This document shows positions 28,969 to 37,625 of a stretch of DNA of 63,293 nucleotides, piece after piece. The stretch's first letter is position 1; each line of letters starts with the position of its first letter. The stretch comes from Armatimonadota bacterium (GTDB taxonomy: Bacteria; Armatimonadota; Fimbriimonadia; Fimbriimonadales; Fimbriimonadaceae), in NCBI GenBank assembly GCA_020161505.1, contig JAIUNY010000016.1, positions 1-63,293 of the forward strand. The letters run 5' to 3'. A program made the position numbers and the translations under genes. The notes beneath the pieces are model-generated. The model saw only the letters and a list, made by a program, of their open reading frames with translations. It had not been told where the DNA came from and did no database searches.

Positions 28969-30798
28969 ATGAAGATCTCAACGGATAATTTCTCTATACG
29001 AATCTTTCTTCTGGTCGCTACAATTCTTTTCGTAGCGCCCTCTTCCCGAGCACAAGGAGTGGGGGGAGGCGATCCTGGAGGAGGATCTGGTGGCGGACTG
29101 TCCGCACTCGGTCAAGGTTGGGTAGTAACATCAGTAGAGAAGAAGATCATCGACACCGTTGAAGTCACCAACCTGATAAACGGTACGGTCACAACAGAGA
29201 CTCGCGTACGCAACCAGAATGACGGCCTTGGAGGACGTTGGATCGTGAACGGCAACCCTTCAGCTATGGATTATTCGATTCCGGCCAATGCTAACATGTC
29301 TGTGAAGTGGACGGCCCAAGGCAACTATGTCTTTCACCTAGAATACCGGGCGGAAGGTACGCCAAGTAAGAATGTTCCAATTGAGTGCTGGCAAGCAGCC
29401 AACACGTACTATTCTGTTGATAACCAGACTTTCGGAAGCTACACTGCGCAAAATGGACTTGGAGCGTTGGGGTTTCCAACATTGGACTCCGTAGGAGCGT
29501 GCAACATGGCCTTCCGAAGCTACTCCGGTGAATTGAAGTTTATAAACACATCTGGTACACAGGCGACTTACACGACGTCAGCAGGTACAGCGATGGCTGA
29601 GTCTGAAGGTCCGAATGCTGCAGCATTCGCGGAAGTTAACGCAGACCTAAGACCGTCCGCTAAAAATATTTCTATTTCTCTTACTACATCACCCGTTTAT
29701 GATGACCAAGAGGCCGGGGAAGGGCTGTATACGTTCTCATTCCCCAATTCATCACGAGTTGTCAGTAAGTTAGGGCCGATGTATACACAGGTGCCATTCT
29801 TGCCGACAAACACGGGAATATCTTCATATGAAATTGCATACCGTGTCGGCCGACCGTCATCTGAGAAGCTCTTTCGTGGCGTTTTGCTTGAAGATAACTC
29901 GGTCGCAGTGGTTGAAGATCTTAGCCCGAGCGTCCCAGTGCCTTTTGCGATCACGCATGTTGGAGCAGCGACGCCACTTGGTCAATTGGCAAGCAGTGAC
30001 GTGTTTTACTACACTTCTGGCGACCGGTATACATCCCCTCCGCGAGTAACGATACCTGCTTCACCGTCCATCATTAAAGCAGGGGGAATGATTCAAAACG
30101 TCCGTGTGTTTGACACAAACCACCGTTTCCGTGGCAATCGAATCTCGCCCTATTTCAGCCTCGCCGAAACAGTTGAAGAACGCTTGACCGTCAACTGGGG
30201 GGACGGTGTTTCGGGAAAGGCGACATCCAAGGTGACCTTCATCAACCCAGTGGAGTATGTGAACCCAGACTTTCTTCAGCTAACGATCTTGTTTGATCAG
30301 CTTGATTGGGAAAAAGTAACACCCTTAATGGAACCAGGATCCGCGTACAGGACGACCCGCCTGCCTGTCTCATCTTATGTAGCCGCTGGTGCAGGTGCTG
30401 TTGATGTCGCCGCCGTTGTGAGCAAGAGCAGATTGCAAGCTGGTATTGCTGCTGCGCTGGGTATCGTTGCTGCGGCCATTGATGCCTCCGAGGGCGAAGA
30501 GTTTCAATTCGATGTTACATGGGCGGAGGAGTACGAAGTTGCGCCATCCACATGGCGTACTCATTTGGGAGTTCCTTCGGGCTCAAGCTTTATAGATCAC
30601 AGGCACCAGTTTCACTGGCAGCTTCAGTTTAAGCCTGGCGCTTCCGTAAGTATTGCCCTGGCACAACGCTATGGCTTGTCAGGATTCGAAGGGATGATCA
30701 CACCCATAGAATACACGCGAGGCCCTCACCAGGGACGATACCGGTCACTCATGTGGCTGCATGGCTTTGATGACGAGCTGCCAGGACTTATTCGTTGA
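28969..30798 (+). CDS. Large exported protein of unknown function
   Basis: 609 residues. The ATG at 28969 follows AAAGGAG by five bases. A signal peptide (IFLLVATILFVAPSSRAQ) leads into a Gly-rich segment (GVGGGDPGGGSGGG), then a long, mostly beta-rich ectodomain with segments such as TYTTSAGTAMAESEGPNA and a late hydrophobic, Ala-rich part (GIAAALGIVAAAIDA). No family recognised. The DNA is visibly AT-richer and uses different codons from its neighbours, suggesting recent acquisition. It is translationally coupled to the next gene. Confidence 0.75.
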   Translation: MKISTDNFSIRIFLLVATILFVAPSSRAQGVGGGDPGGGSGGGLSALGQGWVVTSVEKKIIDTVEVTNLINGTVTTETRVRNQNDGLGGRWIVNGNPSAMDYSIPANANMSVKWTAQGNYVFHLEYRAEGTPSKNVPIECWQAANTYYSVDNQTFGSYTAQNGLGALGFPTLDSVGACNMAFRSYSGELKFINTSGTQATYTTSAGTAMAESEGPNAAAFAEVNADLRPSAKNISISLTTSPVYDDQEAGEGLYTFSFPNSSRVVSKLGPMYTQVPFLPTNTGISSYEIAYRVGRPSSEKLFRGVLLEDNSVAVVEDLSPSVPVPFAITHVGAATPLGQLASSDVFYYTSGDRYTSPPRVTIPASPSIIKAGGMIQNVRVFDTNHRFRGNRISPYFSLAETVEERLTVNWGDGVSGKATSKVTFINPVEYVNPDFLQLTILFDQLDWEKVTPLMEPGSAYRTTRLPVSSYVAAGAGAVDVAAVVSKSRLQAGIAAALGIVAAAIDASEGEEFQFDVTWAEEYEVAPSTWRTHLGVPSGSSFIDHRHQFHWQLQFKPGASVSIALAQRYGLSGFEGMITPIEYTRGPHQGRYRSLMWLHGFDDELPGLIR

Positions 30799-31598
30799 AC
30801 ACTATGTTAGCAGCTTCAATCCTTGCTCAACTCCTCTTTCTGCAACAAACTGGCAGAACACCCATGCCCGCGTGGGCTACGGGTAAGTGGAGTACACAAG
30901 ACAAAGCCTACGCGCAGATTCTCGAAGAAGTCCGCCCTTTCTACGGAAAGGATGGATTCATTGATGAGAAGATTGTTGCAGAAAAGTATGTCTTTCACGT
31001 TAATCAATACATGGCTGATGCAGGTAACAGCCTCCTCTTTATGCGCGCACTCGCTTGGCACGAGGTATCTCTTAGCGACGGATACATCTCGCGAGTGCCT
31101 GGTGTACACGTGCATCGCCTAAAGTTTGTTGAGTTGATGCAACGATGGCAGAAACCAGTCGACTCTCTATCTTTTGTGAGGACAATGGCAATATGTGTCC
31201 TGCGTTCGTCATCGGATACCGCATTTGCTGGCAACGGACTTATTGGGAAGATCTATTCAAGACGCCCAACTGATACAGAATTGGAAATAAATTACATACA
31301 CTGGGCGGCAAGAAATCCATCGGTGGGCGCGACCCGTGCAGAGCTACTTAAGTTGCTCCGTAAGCAAGAAGCACTCGAGTTCCGCAAGGGCGCTCGGCGA
31401 CTCTATATCAGTGCTTCATACAAGTGGGTGGCTGTGATGGAACGACCCTTTAGTAGGGATCTAACTGAAAAGAGTATTAGCTTAATGTCTGATTACATTT
31501 CATCGCTCCCTCCTGGGCATGTAAACAACACTCCGGAGTACAGAAAGAATGCAGAGAAGAAAGCCTCAGCGCTGAGAAGTTACTACAAGAACTGGTAG
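30795..31598 (+). CDS. Hypothetical exported protein coupled to the preceding gene
   Basis: 267 residues from a TTG whose last bases overlap the upstream TGA, or 264 from the ATG at 30804. It starts with a hydrophobic leader (MLAASILAQLLFLQQT) and is then mostly helical, with EIRY-like basic stretches and a C-terminal EKKASALRSYYKNW. No family recognised. It has the same AT-rich composition as the 609-residue protein; the two were probably acquired together and may act as a pair. Confidence 0.68.
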   Translation: MNTMLAASILAQLLFLQQTGRTPMPAWATGKWSTQDKAYAQILEEVRPFYGKDGFIDEKIVAEKYVFHVNQYMADAGNSLLFMRALAWHEVSLSDGYISRVPGVHVHRLKFVELMQRWQKPVDSLSFVRTMAICVLRSSSDTAFAGNGLIGKIYSRRPTDTELEINYIHWAARNPSVGATRAELLKLLRKQEALEFRKGARRLYISASYKWVAVMERPFSRDLTEKSISLMSDYISSLPPGHVNNTPEYRKNAEKKASALRSYYKNW

Positions 31599-31642
31599 CG
31601 GGCGCTTTGGGGGACTATTGCTCGTGCGTAAAGGAGACAAAG

Positions 31643-33808
31643 CTACTTCCCGACTTTCCCGTACATCAGATCCACGTAGTCGCGAATCATCCGGGCGGTG
31701 GAGAAGCTGTAGGCACTCGTGGCGACGGCTTGCTTCATCACCTTGATCCACTCGCGGGGCAGACCGTCGGCATCGCGGTTGAAGAAGGTCGGGATGACGT
31801 GCTGCTCCATCACTTCATAGAGCGCCGCGGCGTCCGCGGCATCTTGCTCCTTCAGGTCCTTGAACTCTTTGCGACCGCCGATCGCCCAGCCGTTGCGGTC
31901 CTTGCCATCGACAAACCCTTCATCCCACCAACCATCGAGAATCGAGGTGTTGGGGATGCCGTTGGCAGCCGCCTTCATGCCGCTGGTGCCGCTAGCTTCC
32001 AGCGGGCGACGAGGGTTATTCAGCCACATATCCACGCCCTGAACCAGCATGCGGCCGGTCTCCATGTCGTAATCTTCGAGCAGGAATGCACGTCCTTTGA
32101 ACCGTTTGGTTTCGGTGAGCTTGTAAACTTGCTCCACCACCTTCTGCCCGCCTCGATCGCTGTGGTGGGCTTTTCCGGCGAACAGAATCTGCACCTTGCG
32201 GCCCTTGGCTTCGAAGAGTTTGCTTGCCCGCTTGAGATCGCTGAAGAGCAACCCGGCGCGCTTGTAGGTGGCGAATCGACGAGCAAAACCGATGAGGAAG
32301 GCATCCGGATCCAGACACTCAGCGAATTCGGCGAGTTCGCTCGGGCCTTCGCCGTGGCGAGCGTGTTGCTTGAAGAGTCTCTCCTGAGCCCAAGCGATTA
32401 GCCGCCGCTTTTGCTCCTGGTGGGCCGCCCAGAACTCTTCATCGTTGAGCTCCAAAGCCTTCTCCCAGGTCGGGCGATCGTCCGGTCCCACCAACAGGTC
32501 AGTTTCGCGCTCCAGCGCCAGGCCGTGCTTGTGATACAGGCAGCTGATCTCCGGGCCGATCCACGTGGGCATGTGGACGCCGTTCGTCACGCCAATCACA
32601 TCCATGCCGGTGGCCTTGCTCCATGTTTTGTGCGCAGTTCGGCCATGAAGCAAGCTCACGCCGTTCGACATCTGGGAGTGCCGGAGCCCAAAGGCCGTCA
32701 TGTCAAAGATCTCCGGATCCTTATCCGCACCGCGACCGAGCTTCAGGATCTCCTCGACGTCGATCTTTGAGCCTTCCAGCATCGGAGAGAGCACGGTTCG
32801 AGCTAGGTCGGCTCCGAATCGCTCATTGCCCTCCGGAACCGGAGTGTGGATAGTGATGATGGCGTGAGGCGTGATGGCCTTGCGTGCCGCTTCGAAATCG
32901 GAGCCATTCTCGACCAGATGGTGAAGTTGCTCCAGCAGAAGCAGCGCTGAGTGGCCCTCGTTCATGTGGTAGGAACTGGGCTCGATTCCCAGAGCTCGAA
33001 GCACCTTCATCCCACCGACGCCCAGGACGAACTCTTGGTGCAGGCGCATTTCCCGGCCTGCGGTGTAGAGCTGGCTGCTGATCTTGCGATCTTCGGGGTG
33101 GTTTGACTCAAGGTCGGTATCGAGCACCAGCAGCGGAGTCCGACCGACGGCAAACATCCACACGTTGGCGGTCACAGTGCGTCCTTTGAGCGGCAGAGAA
33201 ATCGTGAGCGGCTCCGAGGTGCCAGGCTTCACCACTTGGTGCAGAGGATAGTTCACGGGGTCGAGCACCGGGAAGACGGCTTCCTGACGGCCTTCCCAGT
33301 CGATGACCTGGTGGAAGAATCCGCGGCGATAGAACAACCCAATCCCGACAAACGGAAGGCCAAGGTCGCTGGCTTCCTTCACGTGGTCGCCTGCGAGGAT
33401 GCCGAGGCCGCCCGCATATTGGTTCATCGAATGGTGGAAGCTGTATTCCGCGCAGAAGTAAACCACCGGCCCCGATCCGACCGACTTCTTTTCGCGGACG
33501 AACCACGTGTCGTCGCCGCTGGCGAGGTAGTCGCTCAGATTTTTGAGTTCGGCATCAATGGCGGCGATGAAATCTTGGTCGTTTGCCAGCGCATCCAAGT
33601 CGCGCAGGTTGCGAAGCATCTCCACCGGGCTCTGTTGGGGATTCCACGCTCCGCCGGAGACCTTCTGGAACAGAGCCTGGGTTTGGCTTCGCCAGGTCCA
33701 GCGCAAGTTCATCGCCAAAGTGGCCAAGCCTTGCAGGGCCCCCGGCAAGTTCATCGTGCTGATCGGGGCGGTCGGAATCTGGCCAATCGTGAAAGGAGGA
33801 GTGTGCAT
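31643..33808 (-). CDS. glgP: Alpha-glucan (glycogen) phosphorylase
   Basis: 721 residues, the shorter bacterial/archaeal type. Visible motifs are VVYFCAEYSFHHSMNQYAGG and GILAGDHVKEASDLGLP near the N-terminus, YHMNEGHSALLLLEQL, GVTNGVHMPTWIGPEI, FARRFATYKRAGLLFSD, and the pyridoxal phosphate site EASGTSGMKAAANG with the Lys near residue 610. It releases glucose 1-phosphate from glycogen or maltodextrin in the cytoplasm. A LacI-type palindrome lies in its leader, suggesting repression by a sugar-sensing regulator. Confidence 0.94.
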   Translation of the reverse strand: MHTPPFTIGQIPTAPISTMNLPGALQGLATLAMNLRWTWRSQTQALFQKVSGGAWNPQQSPVEMLRNLRDLDALANDQDFIAAIDAELKNLSDYLASGDDTWFVREKKSVGSGPVVYFCAEYSFHHSMNQYAGGLGILAGDHVKEASDLGLPFVGIGLFYRRGFFHQVIDWEGRQEAVFPVLDPVNYPLHQVVKPGTSEPLTISLPLKGRTVTANVWMFAVGRTPLLVLDTDLESNHPEDRKISSQLYTAGREMRLHQEFVLGVGGMKVLRALGIEPSSYHMNEGHSALLLLEQLHHLVENGSDFEAARKAITPHAIITIHTPVPEGNERFGADLARTVLSPMLEGSKIDVEEILKLGRGADKDPEIFDMTAFGLRHSQMSNGVSLLHGRTAHKTWSKATGMDVIGVTNGVHMPTWIGPEISCLYHKHGLALERETDLLVGPDDRPTWEKALELNDEEFWAAHQEQKRRLIAWAQERLFKQHARHGEGPSELAEFAECLDPDAFLIGFARRFATYKRAGLLFSDLKRASKLFEAKGRKVQILFAGKAHHSDRGGQKVVEQVYKLTETKRFKGRAFLLEDYDMETGRMLVQGVDMWLNNPRRPLEASGTSGMKAAANGIPNTSILDGWWDEGFVDGKDRNGWAIGGRKEFKDLKEQDAADAAALYEVMEQHVIPTFFNRDADGLPREWIKVMKQAVATSAYSFSTARMIRDYVDLMYGKVGK

Positions 33809-33821
33809 CGTTGCCTCGCGT

Positions 33822-33833
33822 GAATACGTATTC
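33822..33833. promoter_or_regulatory. LacI-type operator palindrome at the glgP transcription start
   Basis: GAATACGTATTC is a perfect 12-base palindrome (extended imperfectly to 33820-33835) with a central CG. It sits just downstream of the presumed start site of glgP on the minus strand. Confidence 0.6.
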
Positions 33834-33842
33834 GCAACCTCA

Positions 33843-33848
33843 ATGGTA
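33843..33848 (-). promoter_or_regulatory. -10 box TACCAT of glgP
   Basis: On the minus strand TACCAT would start a transcript near 33836, giving a leader of about 28 bases with GAGG before the ATG at 33808. Confidence 0.45.
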
Positions 33849-33883
33849 CACGAGATTCCCCTTGGAACAAGAGGATCTGGGGC

Positions 33884-34303
33884 TCAATTCTGGGAAGCCG
33901 GAAGCAAGTTCCGCCACACCAGGTGATCAAATCCCAGCTGGACATCCGTGATGACGCCGCCCTTCACTTGAATCAGAGAGGGAAGGGGGATTTCGTACTT
34001 TGGCTGCTCCATCATCCCTGCGCGGTTCGCGTTGTACGACATCATCGCCCGAACTTCAGCGTCGCGTCGATTCTCCCTGAGCCAGTTCGTCACCTTTGCC
34101 TCCTCAAAAGGGGAGTTGAAAACGATGGCGTACCACCCGTCCTGCGTGCCCTTCGGCCCGGACATCATGTATTCCTCAATCGGGCGACCAAGGAACTGCT
34201 TTTCCTCCTTGCTCCGCCCAGGCAAGGCCAAGAGCGCCACGGCGACCCCGATCCCGAGGGCTACGGCCGCCATTCCGGCTGATTTCAGTGCGCGCGTCTT
34301 CAT
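33884..34303 (-). CDS. Exported Cys-less thioredoxin-domain relative
   Basis: 139 residues. An N-terminal membrane anchor (GMAAVALGIGVAVALLALPG) is followed by a domain that aligns by eye with the C-terminal domain of the next upstream gene: DGWYAIVFNSPFEEAKVTNW here against DGWFVVTDPNCEPCKDAKEW there, and PSLIQVKGGVITDVQLGF against PTLLRIERGVVQEVHRGF, both ending with W..LL. The CxxC of the other protein is SPFE here, so it cannot do thiol chemistry and may be a binding partner. It is the last gene of the minus-strand operon. Confidence 0.65.
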   Translation of the reverse strand: MKTRALKSAGMAAVALGIGVAVALLALPGRSKEEKQFLGRPIEEYMMSGPKGTQDGWYAIVFNSPFEEAKVTNWLRENRRDAEVRAMMSYNANRAGMMEQPKYEIPLPSLIQVKGGVITDVQLGFDHLVWRNLLPASQN

Positions 34304-34386
34304 GGGTCTGCTCTTACCTCTCCAACAACCTGCTTGCTTTGCCGATTCCCGCTGCGTCCAATCGCGCGCGATAGGGGCAGCTGCCG

Positions 34387-35307
34387 CTAGCGAGTTCCAA
34401 GGAGGCTGGCCCAGGTACTCGCCTCAAATCCTCGGTGGACTTCTTGCACCACCCCGCGCTCGATCCTGAGGAGAGTGGGAGTCGGGAGCGGAGCATCCTC
34501 CCGGTTGATGCACAGCTGCCTTGACTCTCTTCCGCAAAACTCAACTTCTTTAACATCGACTAACGCCTGGGGTAGCCACTCCTTGGCATCCTTGCAAGGT
34601 TCGCAGTTGGGATCCGTAACCACAAACCACCCGTCTTCGAGATCTCCCCGGAAGATGGTGTTCGCTGATGCGCCTTCTAACACCCTCTTGTGAGGTTCCC
34701 AGTTCGGAAAAGCCTTCAACGAGCTAGCCACCAAGCCTATGAGAAGAGAACCGAAAGCAACGGTTTGAAGCACTCTTATGAGCTTCGCTCCTTGAGTATC
34801 CAACCTCGAATCGACTTCAAGCACTCCCATTGAAAGCGTCCAGTAGGCCAATGTTGCCGTGGCGATACATGCCGGACAGAATTTTGGCTTGATGACTTGC
34901 ATCGCAAGGAATCCAATCACGGAAATGGCTGACACTACAAGCAATAGCGACTTGGGTACGGACTTCCACTGATTGAGTGTGACGAGACCGAGAAACGAAA
35001 TTGCGAACAAAGTCGCAACTGTATCGCCCAAGTGTGACCCTATGCATGTGTTGCAAGCCGCTCGGCCAGCTAGGAGCCAGATTGGTGAAATTGTCAAAAG
35101 TGCCGCATTGAAGAGGCTTAAAAAGCGTCCAGTAAAAAACACAAAAATACTTCCTGCTGAAAACAGGAGCATTGCCCGAACCAGTAGTGTCCATTCTTCT
35201 GGGTGGACAAAGACACCGATCGCCGCTACGACAAAGGTGGTGCCAAGCAAGGCAACTTGCAGGATACTTGCTGCGGACTGTTCATCCTGTTGTTGAAGTC
35301 GTTTCAC
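34387..35307 (-). CDS. VKOR-like membrane protein with C-terminal thioredoxin-like domain
   Basis: About 306 residues from a GTG at 35307 that shares its first base with the last base of the upstream TAG and has AAGAAGG before it. Several membrane helices carry cysteine pairs (AACNTCIGSH and KPKFCPACIA), as in vitamin K epoxide reductase homologues that oxidise periplasmic disulfide carriers. The C-terminal 95 residues form a thioredoxin-like domain with CEPC and a PTPT cis-proline loop. It should generate or shuffle disulfides outside the cytoplasm. Family assignment rests on topology and Cys motifs, not on overall similarity. Confidence 0.68.
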   Translation of the reverse strand: MKRLQQQDEQSAASILQVALLGTTFVVAAIGVFVHPEEWTLLVRAMLLFSAGSIFVFFTGRFLSLFNAALLTISPIWLLAGRAACNTCIGSHLGDTVATLFAISFLGLVTLNQWKSVPKSLLLVVSAISVIGFLAMQVIKPKFCPACIATATLAYWTLSMGVLEVDSRLDTQGAKLIRVLQTVAFGSLLIGLVASSLKAFPNWEPHKRVLEGASANTIFRGDLEDGWFVVTDPNCEPCKDAKEWLPQALVDVKEVEFCGRESRQLCINREDAPLPTPTLLRIERGVVQEVHRGFEASTWASLLGTR

Positions 35308-35717
35308 TAGAAGCCTTCTTGTTCGTCGTTTAAGGATCGAACGGTCCTGGAGAAGTGCAACGTAAGATAGGTGGCCCCAAACCAGCAACAGACTATGTAG
35401 CAAGCTGGGATAAGGGCGAATGACCAGTGCAGTCCCGGCATTGTGGAAAACATGGCAATGTTGTACAAAGGCAGCCAAGCTAAGAGCAATCCCAGAAGGA
35501 GCCAGGGCCTGTATGCCTTTCGACAGGCGGTTCTTGCCAGCGCATACACGATCAATGTTGCGACAAGGTTATCCATCCATTTGAAAACATTCGCTTGCCA
35601 TAAGCCTGCCAGAAGAATGGGTAAGTACGCGAGCTGCACCCCTAAATATGCACCGCCAAGAGATGCTAGCTCCTCAGCGAGCACCATGGGCCACTTGGAC
35701 TTATTAGAGGCGATCAT
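35307..35717 (-). CDS. Small polytopic membrane protein
   Basis: 136 residues with about four hydrophobic helices (LGVQLAYLPILLAGLWQ, LVATLIVYALARTA, PWLLLGLLLAWLPLYNIAM, FALIPACYIVCCWFGATYLT). It begins 14 bases inside the pseudopilin gene and ends in a one-base overlap with the VKOR-like gene, so the three are translationally coupled. The cysteines IVCC lie near the membrane. No family recognised; an assembly role is possible. Confidence 0.65.
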   Translation of the reverse strand: MIASNKSKWPMVLAEELASLGGAYLGVQLAYLPILLAGLWQANVFKWMDNLVATLIVYALARTACRKAYRPWLLLGLLLAWLPLYNIAMFSTMPGLHWSFALIPACYIVCCWFGATYLTLHFSRTVRSLNDEQEGF

Positions 35718-36378
35718 AAACTAAAAATATCGTTCGCCACCGCATGAGGATACACCGATTCCCGCCCTGCGAATCTGCGACACGGGTTCTCGCTTTGAGG
35801 AACTTTGCGTCTCCAAACGCGCGAAAAACCAGAACCTTTTCAGGTAGCGTGTAGTCATTGCAACTCAAAGGTGGCGGATCAGAGGAGATATCTCCAGAGA
35901 ATTTCTTGATCTTTCGGCTTCCATGAAACGCTGAAGCTAGAAGTATCGGATTCTGGACGTCGCGCTCACTGAGCTCTCGTTGCCAAACTTCCATATCTTC
36001 GTATTCATCTAATAAGGGAGGATAGCCGAAGCTACCAACGAGTGGTCGTAAATCCTCGCCGGGCGTCCGTTCCCAGTAGTCGAAAGGGTCTGTCGTAGGT
36101 GCTTTGTCTAAGGCACTTGCAACAGCTTGACCACTTGGCAAATCACCCCTATCAGAATCATAGAGGAGTAGTGCAAGCCCTGATTGCCGAATGTTTGATA
36201 GCGAAACGGTTTGTTTGCCCTTTCCGCGACCCTCGGCGAATACAGCACCGAGGGTCGCCAGGAGAACCATCATAATGGCGATCGCCACAAGTAGTTCAAT
36301 GAGAGTGAATGCTCTTTGCACAGGATCAATAGTGAGGGCATGGGCAGACTGCTGGCGGGCACGCCGCAGCTCCGCCAT
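35704..36378 (-). CDS. Pseudopilin-like protein (degenerate)
   Basis: 224 residues from the ATG at 36378, which abuts the upstream TGA, or about 205 from a GTG at 36321. [20 protein letters not shown] is a prepilin-type signal and helix, and SLSNIRQSGLALLLYDSD is the usual DUF1559-type continuation, but the H-X9-DG motif and the long ectodomain are missing. Start choice matters: the GTG gives a short normal leader (VQRAFTLIE), the ATG an unusually long one. It is in the cysteine/disulfide operon. Confidence 0.68.
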   Translation of the reverse strand: MAELRRARQQSAHALTIDPVQRAFTLIELLVAIAIMMVLLATLGAVFAEGRGKGKQTVSLSNIRQSGLALLLYDSDRGDLPSGQAVASALDKAPTTDPFDYWERTPGEDLRPLVGSFGYPPLLDEYEDMEVWQRELSERDVQNPILLASAFHGSRKIKKFSGDISSDPPPLSCNDYTLPEKVLVFRAFGDAKFLKARTRVADSQGGNRCILMRWRTIFLVYDRL

Positions 36379-36624
36379 TCAGGCAACAGTCGGTCGTCCA
36401 GTCGATGTCACAACTGTAGTGTGACGAGGAAGAACCGTGCACGCCCATGCTGCCACATAAGTGCGAATTTTACGCCATTGAATGAGGCTACAAGGAGCGC
36501 CATGCGCTTCACAGCTATTGTGTCCAGTTCCGCAACTAACTGGATTGGTGGGAGGCCCAAACTGTGCGATGGCCGTGCTTGCGACGAGGAGGGAGAGGCT
36601 AATGAGTAATGTTCTTCCTTTCAT
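36379..36624 (-). CDS. Small exported cysteine-containing protein
   Basis: 81 residues with a signal peptide (GRTLLISLSLLVASTAIAQ) and a short mature part holding four cysteines (SCGTGHNSCEAHGAPCS and WACT). The ATG at 36624 lies exactly six bases after TACAAT, a leaderless start. It is the first gene of an operon that also encodes disulfide-type membrane enzymes, so its cysteines may be oxidised by them. No family recognised; also absent from any known peptide class I can name. Confidence 0.6.
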   Translation of the reverse strand: MKGRTLLISLSLLVASTAIAQFGPPTNPVSCGTGHNSCEAHGAPCSLIQWRKIRTYVAAWACTVLPRHTTVVTSTGRPTVA

Positions 36625-36630
36625 GTGCAC

Positions 36631-36636
36631 ATTGTA
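36631..36636 (-). promoter_or_regulatory. -10 box TACAAT of the cysteine-protein operon
   Basis: On the minus strand TACAAT is followed by six bases and the ATG at 36624. A weak TTGCAG lies 17 bases further upstream. Confidence 0.6.
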
Positions 36637-36744
36637 AGAGAAGTGCCGGTTAACTGCAAATGTTGGGGGGGGCATAGGTATTTAGGCCCATCTTGAGCCT
36701 GAGGTCAGCTCGGACGAGTCGAGTGTATGCTGACGCAGCATCCC

Positions 36745-37488
36745 ATGATTGAGCGCGAACTCGACCTTTATGCCCACCAACCGATCCCTGGTTGGGATCT
36801 CGCTGGCGACGAAGTCCGCACGACGGAGCCCAACGGCGTTGTTCTCGTCCGCAACGTCAACCGCCCGACTCTCACCCTCCACGAGCACCGCCCCGATGCC
36901 CCCTGGATCATTGTGGTTCCGGGTGGAGGCTATCATGCGCTGGCGATTGACCTCGAAGGTCACGAGGTGGCCCAATGGCTCAACAATCAAGGTCTCAACG
37001 CCGCCGTGCTCAAGTACCGACTCCCGCGCGATCAGGACTCACCCCGATGGCGCATCCCGGTCGATGATCTGAAGCGAGCCGTCGCGCTCATGCGCGCCAA
37101 ATCGCCCCAAACTCCGCTCGCTGTCATCGGGTTCTCCGCAGGAGCCCACTGCTCGGCGACCGCCGCCCACGAATTCGCCGAAGAGCATCAACCTCTCCAG
37201 GCGTTGCTTCTCGTCTATCCTGCTTACCTTCTCACCGATGGTGCTCCGAGCCCAGAAGCCACTCCGGTGAGCCCTCGCACAGCCGTTTTTGGCGTCATGA
37301 CGGAGGATGACCACCTTGATATCAAAGGGCTGCACGCTTACGCGGCCCGCGCGGAGGAAATCGGAGCCCGCGTCACCCTGGTCACGCGTCCGGAGGGAGG
37401 GCACGGATATGGCCTCGGGCAGAAGCTCGATCCCCCCTTTGATTGGCCCAAAAGGGCCAGCGACTTCCTCAAATCTACAGGGTTTTAG
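36745..37488 (+). CDS. Alpha/beta hydrolase (esterase/acetylxylan-esterase-like)
   Basis: About 247 residues from the ATG at 36745; an ATG at 36727 in the same frame is an alternative. WIIVVPGGGYHALA is the oxyanion GGG motif, YRLPRD follows as in the BD-FAE/axeA-type family, IGFSAGAHCSATAA holds the nucleophile Ser, and TRPEGGHGYGL holds the catalytic His. Such enzymes deacetylate oligosaccharides; the substrate here is unknown. TATGCT at 36726-36731 would give a leader of about seven bases before the ATG at 36745. Confidence 0.82.
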   Translation: MIERELDLYAHQPIPGWDLAGDEVRTTEPNGVVLVRNVNRPTLTLHEHRPDAPWIIVVPGGGYHALAIDLEGHEVAQWLNNQGLNAAVLKYRLPRDQDSPRWRIPVDDLKRAVALMRAKSPQTPLAVIGFSAGAHCSATAAHEFAEEHQPLQALLLVYPAYLLTDGAPSPEATPVSPRTAVFGVMTEDDHLDIKGLHAYAARAEEIGARVTLVTRPEGGHGYGLGQKLDPPFDWPKRASDFLKSTGF

Positions 37489-37625
37489 GACTCCCCTCTC
37501 CCAGTTTTCCGGGGTTAGGCGTAACGCTCGCCGGTGCTCGCGCTACTCTTCTCTTGGGCAATGGTGACACTGCACACATAGCAGGGCCACCGGAGGCCTC
37601 TGAAGTTCTCAGGAGAAGAGAAGAA

